Positions 59,731 through 64,000 of a DNA stretch of 64,000 nucleotides are shown piece by piece. Source of the DNA: Eubacteriales bacterium (GTDB lineage: Bacteria > Bacillota > Clostridia > Tissierellales > GPF-1); the NCBI GenBank assembly GCA_030625815.1, contig DAOUQF010000009.1, forward strand, positions 1 to 64,000. The letters run 5' to 3'. The position numbers and the translations under genes were made by a program. Under the pieces are notes generated by a model. It was not told the origin of the DNA. It made no database searches and worked only from the letters and a program-made list of their open reading frames with translations. Each line of letters opens with the position of its first letter. Within the stretch, counting starts at the first letter, position 1.

Positions 59731-60524
59731 TATCGGCTGCTGAGGATATTGATGATCATGATCACGGCGGCGAGCAGATTGGTGAAAGCGAAGATTTTTC
59801 GCAAATTTTTCGGCTTGCTTTTGATTGCGTATTTGCTGCCGATCCAGCCGCCCAACACGGCGGCAATCACGAGGGGAATGGCGTATTGAAGGTTGTAATT
59901 TCCATGGACGCTATGGCCGAGAAATCCCATTAGGGCCGTAACGGCAACCATGGCAGAAGAGGTTCCAATCGCAATTTCCATGGGGATGCCGCAGAGCATC
60001 ACCATCAAGGGAATCTTAAAGGCGCCGCCTGAAATTCCGATGGCTCCGGCGAATAATCCGACGATCGCGGTGATGGGAAGGGTGATCCATAGATTGACCG
60101 TATAGCTGTATCCGCCAAATTGACGGTTCCAATATCCGAATTTTTTCTTTTGGGCAATGGGCTTATCCCGCACGGAGATCAGCATAAAAACGGAGATGAC
60201 AATCAGCAAGACGGCAAAGAGAATTTTTAGGGTGGAGTCTTCCATATTGCCGGCGAAATATCCGCCAAAAAAAGCCATGATGTCCGTGGGCGGATCGATG
60301 ACCAAGGCCAGCTTCCAATCGACTCGCTTGTGATTGTGAAAGATCAGCATAGAGGTGAAGGAGGTGGCTATCATAATCAATTGCGAGGTGGTTGCTGCAT
60401 GCTGCATGGAAAGACCGGCCAGCACCATGGCGAGCACATAGAAATTCCCGCCGCCTTTTCCCACCATGGACATGGTGACAGCGATGCCTAAGATGATCAA
60501 TGATAAAATCAAGATGGATAGCAT
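59730..60524 (-). CDS. TauE/SafE-family membrane permease
   Basis: 264 residues with about eight hydrophobic segments. The N-terminal half has GKGGGNFYVLAMVLAGLSMQ and the second half GLFAGAIGISGGAFKIPLMVM, the paired glycine-rich motifs of the TauE/SafE (DUF81) family, which moves sulfite, sulfoacetate or other organic anions. Substrate unknown here. It is separated from nadK by a terminator. Confidence 0.85.
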   Translation of the reverse strand: MLSILILSLIILGIAVTMSMVGKGGGNFYVLAMVLAGLSMQHAATTSQLIMIATSFTSMLIFHNHKRVDWKLALVIDPPTDIMAFFGGYFAGNMEDSTLKILFAVLLIVISVFMLISVRDKPIAQKKKFGYWNRQFGGYSYTVNLWITLPITAIVGLFAGAIGISGGAFKIPLMVMLCGIPMEIAIGTSSAMVAVTALMGFLGHSVHGNYNLQYAIPLVIAAVLGGWIGSKYAIKSKPKNLRKIFAFTNLLAAVIMIINILSSR

Positions 60525-60569
60525 AATACGCCCCCAGTATAAATAAAAGCAAGAGTTGACAACGAGAGA

Positions 60570-60613
60570 AAACCCCTATCATTCAAGGATGAAACTTGAA
60601 TCGATACGGGTTT
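60570..60613 (-). terminator. Terminator after nadK
   Basis: A long stem formed by 60570-60587 and 60595-60613 (AAACCC, TATC and ATTCAAG blocks paired, one mismatch and one bulge), ending in TTTTCT on the minus strand, just past the nadK stop. Confidence 0.75.
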
Positions 60614-60618
60614 GGCGT

Positions 60619-61425
60619 TTATAAGAATTTATTTTTGATATTGGACCAAAAATGATGTTCATGGGTTGTCAATCGCGTTAATTTGCGGTCGGAGACCCAA
60701 AATTTCAGGTTTGTAATGTCTCGGTAGGTCAATTGAACGCCGTCGACAACGATGAGAATCGAGTTTTCATCCCGGTATTCCGGAATCAATTCAATGGTCA
60801 TATTGAAGGGGACGATCACGCTGTTGGTCAGGGAACGATACACCCGTGAATTGATGGGAGCCAAAGCGGTCATTTGAAGCACGCCCAGAGTCGGGTAAAC
60901 CAAGCTGCCGCCGGCGGACATATTGTATGCGGTGCTGCCCATGGGGGTGGAGATGATAATCCCGTCGCCGGAATAGCTTTCCAATGTCTCATCGCCAATA
61001 TTGATATTGAGATGGATGACCTTGGAATTGATCCCTTTGATTACAATCTCGTTGATTCCTGTCAGGGGAATGCATTTGTCCTCGGTGCAGACTGCGCTTT
61101 CGACCAGATAGAGTTGTTCCAATTGAAAATCATCATTTTGCAGATGGTCGACCAAACGATCGATGTCTTTGGGACAGAGTTCCTGGAAGAATCCAAGATG
61201 TCCGGTGTTGATGCCGATAAAGGGAATATTCGGGAAGTCGACTTCCTTCATGCCAATTAAAATAACGCCATCTCCGCCAACACAAATATTGAGATCTGCA
61301 TCATTGTCATAGGCTTCGGCCACATTAAAATTTGCTGCGAGGAGTTTTTCGCGCAGTTTATCCACAACGCGTTCTGAAGTTTTTTGAAAATTGTGCAGGA
61401 TATTGATTTTCTGGATTTTTCGCAT
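60619..61425 (-). CDS. nadK: NAD kinase
   Basis: Phosphorylates NAD+ to NADP+. 268 residues. GGDG at residues 50-53, the GINTGHLGFF block, GDGIIISTPMGSTAYNMSAGGSL and the beta-sandwich C-terminal half match the compact Firmicutes NadK. AGGAGGAG precedes the ATG. It is divergent from the RluA-type gene. Confidence 0.95.
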   Translation of the reverse strand: MRKIQKINILHNFQKTSERVVDKLREKLLAANFNVAEAYDNDADLNICVGGDGVILIGMKEVDFPNIPFIGINTGHLGFFQELCPKDIDRLVDHLQNDDFQLEQLYLVESAVCTEDKCIPLTGINEIVIKGINSKVIHLNINIGDETLESYSGDGIIISTPMGSTAYNMSAGGSLVYPTLGVLQMTALAPINSRVYRSLTNSVIVPFNMTIELIPEYRDENSILIVVDGVQLTYRDITNLKFWVSDRKLTRLTTHEHHFWSNIKNKFL

Positions 61426-61440
61426 TTTTCTCCTCCTCTA

Positions 61441-61469
61441 TTTACTCAATCTCTATTATAAACTATAAT
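61441..61469 (+). promoter_or_regulatory. Sigma-A promoter of the RluA-type gene
   Basis: TTTACT, 17-bp spacer, TATAAT, 33 bp before the ATG. Confidence 0.7.
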
Positions 61470-61501
61470 AGGGAAAGTTGAAACGAAAGAAAGGAACGAT
61501 T

Positions 61502-62374
61502 ATGAAAGAAGATTTTCGCTTATCAATTAAAAAAGAATACGCTTCACTACTTGAAGCATTGGAAGACTTAATGGGAATTTCAGGCCGGCAATTTCGCCGC
61601 ATGATCCGCCAACGTCTGGTGGAGATTGATGGAGTCTTTCCCACCCGCCCGGGAGCGATTCATCCGGGGTCGGTGATTGCCATTCGATTCCCCGATGAAA
61701 CGATTGAATATCCGGCGGAGGCGATTCCACTGGATGTGCTCTACGAAGACGAGGATATGTTGGCGGTCAACAAGCCGCCCTATATGTTGACGCATCCATC
61801 GAGAGAGGTGTTTACGGGGACGCTGGCGAATGCCATTGCGGGGTATTTTCAACAGACGGGCTTGAAGCGAAAAGCGAGATTCGTGAATCGACTGGATATG
61901 AATACCTCCGGGATTGTATTGATTGCCAAGCATTCCTACGCCCATCAGCAATTGAGCGATCAGGAAAAGATCAAGACCTATCAAGCCTTGGTGGAGGGAA
62001 CGCCCCCCGCGGAAGGGCTGATTGAGGCACCCATTGCCAGGGATTCGATTGAAGGCTCTGTGAAGCGAATCGTTCATCCCGATGGAAAGTCCTCGAAGAC
62101 CGGGTGGAAGTGCTTGGATACCAATCATGGGATTTCCCTGCTGGAGGTGCGCTTGTATACGGGAAGAACCCATCAAATCCGCGTGCATCTCAGTTATAAG
62201 GGTTGGCCGATTTTGGGGGATTCGCTCTATGGCCATGAGAAAATGGCACCGCGTCAGATGCTTCATGCCGCAAGTCTGGAGCTGAAATCCATTCGGACCA
62301 AGGAACCCATTTTCATTGAAGCGTCGGTTCCCGACGATTTTATGAAAATATTGACAGATTGTAAAACCCTGTAA
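61502..62374 (+). CDS. RluA-family pseudouridine synthase
   Basis: Isomerises uridine in rRNA or tRNA. 290 residues from ATG 61502 after AAAGGAACG; the in-frame TTG at 61478 has no RBS. An S4-like N-terminal region (about 15-70; SGRQFRRMIRQRLVEIDG) is followed by the RluA catalytic domain with VNRLDMNTSGIVLIAK (catalytic Asp) and TGRTHQIRVHLSYKGWPILGD. The target site cannot be told from sequence (RluD/YjbO/YlyB-like). Confidence 0.92.
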   Translation: MKEDFRLSIKKEYASLLEALEDLMGISGRQFRRMIRQRLVEIDGVFPTRPGAIHPGSVIAIRFPDETIEYPAEAIPLDVLYEDEDMLAVNKPPYMLTHPSREVFTGTLANAIAGYFQQTGLKRKARFVNRLDMNTSGIVLIAKHSYAHQQLSDQEKIKTYQALVEGTPPAEGLIEAPIARDSIEGSVKRIVHPDGKSSKTGWKCLDTNHGISLLEVRLYTGRTHQIRVHLSYKGWPILGDSLYGHEKMAPRQMLHAASLELKSIRTKEPIFIEASVPDDFMKILTDCKTL

Positions 62375-62439
62375 TATAGTATTGAAGCAATCGTTGGGGT
62401 CGGCTGCATACTGTGTAAAAATTATGGTATAATATAAGT

Positions 62440-62670
62440 GAACCAAGAGTTCTGGGGTGTTCGTATCTCTCTTGATAATTCAACCGACATAATGTTTTCG
62501 GGAGAACGGGGTTCCTTGTTTGAGCGCATGCCTCTTTTAGAGGACTCGGTCATTCAATGACAGTTCACCCACCTGCGGAGATCGCGGGCGTGAATTATAA
62601 GTGAGGTACGGCACTTTGGATTATGACTGATAACCCTTAAGCAACTAACGCTTGAGGGTTTTTTTTGATA
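62440..62670 (+). ncRNA. ssrS: 6S RNA (Firmicutes type)
   Basis: A 320-bp gene-free stretch holds a promoter (extended -10 ATGGTATAAT at 62424-62433) and a structured RNA. It contains segments typical of clostridial 6S RNA: CTGGGGTGTTCGT, GATAATTCAACC, TGTTTTCGGGAG, a 3' CACCCACCTGCGGAGATCGC and GGGCGTGAATTA. The CCAAG near the 5' end can pair with CTTTGG near 62614, closing a long rod with a central bubble. 6S RNA mimics an open promoter and sequesters sigma-70-type RNA polymerase. Exact ends are estimated; assignment is from remembered family sequence. Confidence 0.8.
62632..62667 (+). terminator. Terminator of 6S RNA
   Basis: AACCCTTAAGC / GCTTGAGGGTT, 11 bp with one G-U, 7-nt loop, T8. 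Confidence 0.9.
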
Positions 62671-62692
62671 AAAACCAAAAAGGGGGTTAATT

Positions 62693-64000
62693 ATGAGAAA
62701 GAAAAAACGAAATGTCGGAAGACGAGTGAGTTTTGTTTTGCTTTTTTTGATCGTGGTTTTGGGAATTTCAGCTTATCATGGCTGGAATTATCACGCGATT
62801 CAATATCAGCAATATTGTTCGGAGTGGGGAATCCCAAATCGGATTGACGAGATGAATTGGCTGGAGCCGTATACGGCGGCTGTTGTCGATGATCAACTGG
62901 TAACCTTTCGCATGGACTCCAATGGGGACGTGAATGTCACGCTGATGAATGAAGCGGGACAAATCGTCGGCGACAAATCGGAAAGTCTCATCAAGGAGAA
63001 TGGGATTCGGAATATGGTTTATATCGAACCGTATTTGATCTATCAGATGGGGGATCAAGTGGTTGCCTATGAATATCAGAAAAACCCTGGGCAGGATGGA
63101 CGCAGCTTTGGGGAGCCGATTTTTCTGGTGAATGAGATCACAGGCTTTGAAACCTGTTCCTCGGATCCAATCCGATTCTTGGTATACGGACGCACTGCGG
63201 CGACCCTGTATCAAGTGACGAAGTCGGGCATTGAAGAAGATCGTACATACATAAGCGATAAGGCCATTACGCGTGCGAAGGCGGAGTGGGTGAATGGGAA
63301 TTGGGCTCTTCTTTACTATACGGATCGCACATTTGTCTCGAATGAGGGCTTGACCAAGAATGAATTGATTTTGACGGACTTCGATGGGACGGATCCAAAA
63401 CAGCTTTCCGTCGTATCCTCTGTTTTGCCGGTCACTCTGGTGAACCTGAATATCTTAACCAACAAGGAATTGAACGAGGCTTACGTGATTTATCAAGTGA
63501 AACGCAGCGATCGCGGGGTTACCAGCTATAGTTTGGAGAAGATCACCATCGATCCGAAGACCCTGGCAGTCCTCGGTTCTGAGGAAATCTCAACGAATCT
63601 ACTGGGGAAAACCATGCAATCGGGATACTGGGATGACACCCCTTATATCTTGACAACGAGCATTTATGATCCGCAATTTTCACCCATGGCGGAGATCCAT
63701 AAAGAGGGGGAAATCCCTTGCACCATGGATCCGGACATTCGAAAGAACCGGGAGTTTATGAATCTGGTAACCGTGGAAGGGGAGATGCGCGCGCCTCAGG
63801 ACGTTCATTTCTTTGCTTCTACTTATGAAAACTCAGTAGCGCCAATGATGGTCAGCTGGGACGGGTATGAGTATGCCTTCTTTAAGGATGTAACCGGCGG
63901 GAGCTATTGGCTGATGATTTCCAGCAACCATCCGGACTATCAAGCGGCTCATCCGCTGATGGATCAAGACAGGAATGAGGGGATCGGATTTGGCTTAACG
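62693..64000 (+). CDS. Membrane-anchored extracytoplasmic protein, cut by window edge
   Basis: The frame opens at ATG 62693 after AGGGGG and stays open to the window end (436 codons, no stop). It has a basic N-terminus (RKKKRNVGRR) and one hydrophobic anchor (about 13-28, VSFVLLFLIVVLGISA), and the rest lies outside. The exported part has short beta-rich segments with Trp/Tyr and Asp-Gly turns (for example LTDFDGTDPKQLS, YLIYQMGDQVVAYEY), suggestive of a beta-propeller, but no repeat is clear. Family not recognised. It is downstream of the 6S terminator. Confidence 0.75.
   Translation, partial: MRKKKRNVGRRVSFVLLFLIVVLGISAYHGWNYHAIQYQQYCSEWGIPNRIDEMNWLEPYTAAVVDDQLVTFRMDSNGDVNVTLMNEAGQIVGDKSESLIKENGIRNMVYIEPYLIYQMGDQVVAYEYQKNPGQDGRSFGEPIFLVNEITGFETCSSDPIRFLVYGRTAATLYQVTKSGIEEDRTYISDKAITRAKAEWVNGNWALLYYTDRTFVSNEGLTKNELILTDFDGTDPKQLSVVSSVLPVTLVNLNILTNKELNEAYVIYQVKRSDRGVTSYSLEKITIDPKTLAVLGSEEISTNLLGKTMQSGYWDDTPYILTTSIYDPQFSPMAEIHKEGEIPCTMDPDIRKNREFMNLVTVEGEMRAPQDVHFFASTYENSVAPMMVSWDGYEYAFFKDVTGGSYWLMISSNHPDYQAAHPLMDQDRNEGIGFGLT

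Noticed and set aside
61580-62446. A 288-codon minus-strand frame opposite the RluA-type gene
   Set aside because: Shadow of a gene with intact catalytic motifs; it would also start in the 6S promoter region.

Overview
The window looks like a chromosomal segment of an anaerobic low-GC Gram-positive bacterium of the class Clostridia. The evidence is strong AGGAGG-type ribosome binding sites, two T-box leaders, a Firmicutes-type 6S RNA, a single-chain PurL, an A-type flavodiiron protein and a radical SAM enzyme. Base composition is fairly balanced. I saw no insertion sequence, prophage, CRISPR array, tRNA or rRNA. Genus is not decidable from the sequence alone.

Layout. 1-5 kb: the tail of a gene cut by the window edge, an APC permease, a pentapeptide-repeat protein, a relic of a second APC permease, and a secreted seven-repeat propeller-like protein that shares its C-terminal domain with the cut gene. 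5-6.1 kb (minus strand): an Lrp-type regulator coupled to a LysE-type exporter. 6.35-12.8 kb: an aromatic amino acid operon (aroF-tyrA-aroB-aroA-aroC-pheA), preceded by an unlisted 54-codon leader peptide with 7 Phe and 7 Tyr codons and an intrinsic terminator. This is a textbook ribosome-mediated attenuator layout. 12.9-25.2 kb: an AzgA-type purine permease followed by purL-E-C-F-M-N-H-D. 25.3-31.3 kb: two tandem branched-chain-amino-acid-type binding proteins and livHMGF, with a promoter embedded in four copies of a 9-bp motif. 31.4-32.2 kb: two related small membrane proteins.

32.3-44.2 kb: two closely similar ADP-ribosylglycohydrolase-family genes. Between them are cysK (minus strand, Cys-type T-box), a VanY-like lipoprotein peptidase, a radical SAM protein and sfsA. 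After the second come a basic disordered protein, a nicotinamidase-like hydrolase, a nucleoside phosphorylase, a flavodiiron protein and a phosphohexomutase. Genes from about 35.1 to 44.2 kb are tightly packed on one strand and are probably one operon. 44.3-47.6 kb: a ribbon-helix-helix-like gene overlapping clpB. 47.7-49.2 kb: a 39-codon ORF with its own promoter, RBS and terminator ahead of an MFS transporter, possibly a second attenuator. 49.2-51.8 kb: T-box-asnS and a small alarmone synthetase.

51.8-58.9 kb (minus strand): the most unusual locus. A 1623-residue protein joins an HD phosphohydrolase domain, a long alpha-helical repeat region, a NadD-like nucleotidyltransferase, a possible GNAT-like region and a PRTase-like region. 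It overlaps by 4 bp an atypical lactate/malate-dehydrogenase-like gene, which in turn overlaps by 4 bp an FMN-reductase-like gene. This is a candidate undescribed metabolic module acting on nucleotides or a nucleotide-linked cofactor. 59-64 kb: a hypothetical protein, a TauE/SafE permease, NAD kinase, an RluA-type pseudouridine synthase, 6S RNA, and a membrane-anchored extracytoplasmic protein running off the right edge.

Many gene starts were set by the ribosome binding site rather than the longest frame: aroF, pheA, purE, purM, both livJ genes, livH, both ADP-ribosylglycohydrolases, cysK, the VanY-like gene, the RHH gene, the alarmone synthetase, the 59.1-kb gene and the RluA-type gene.
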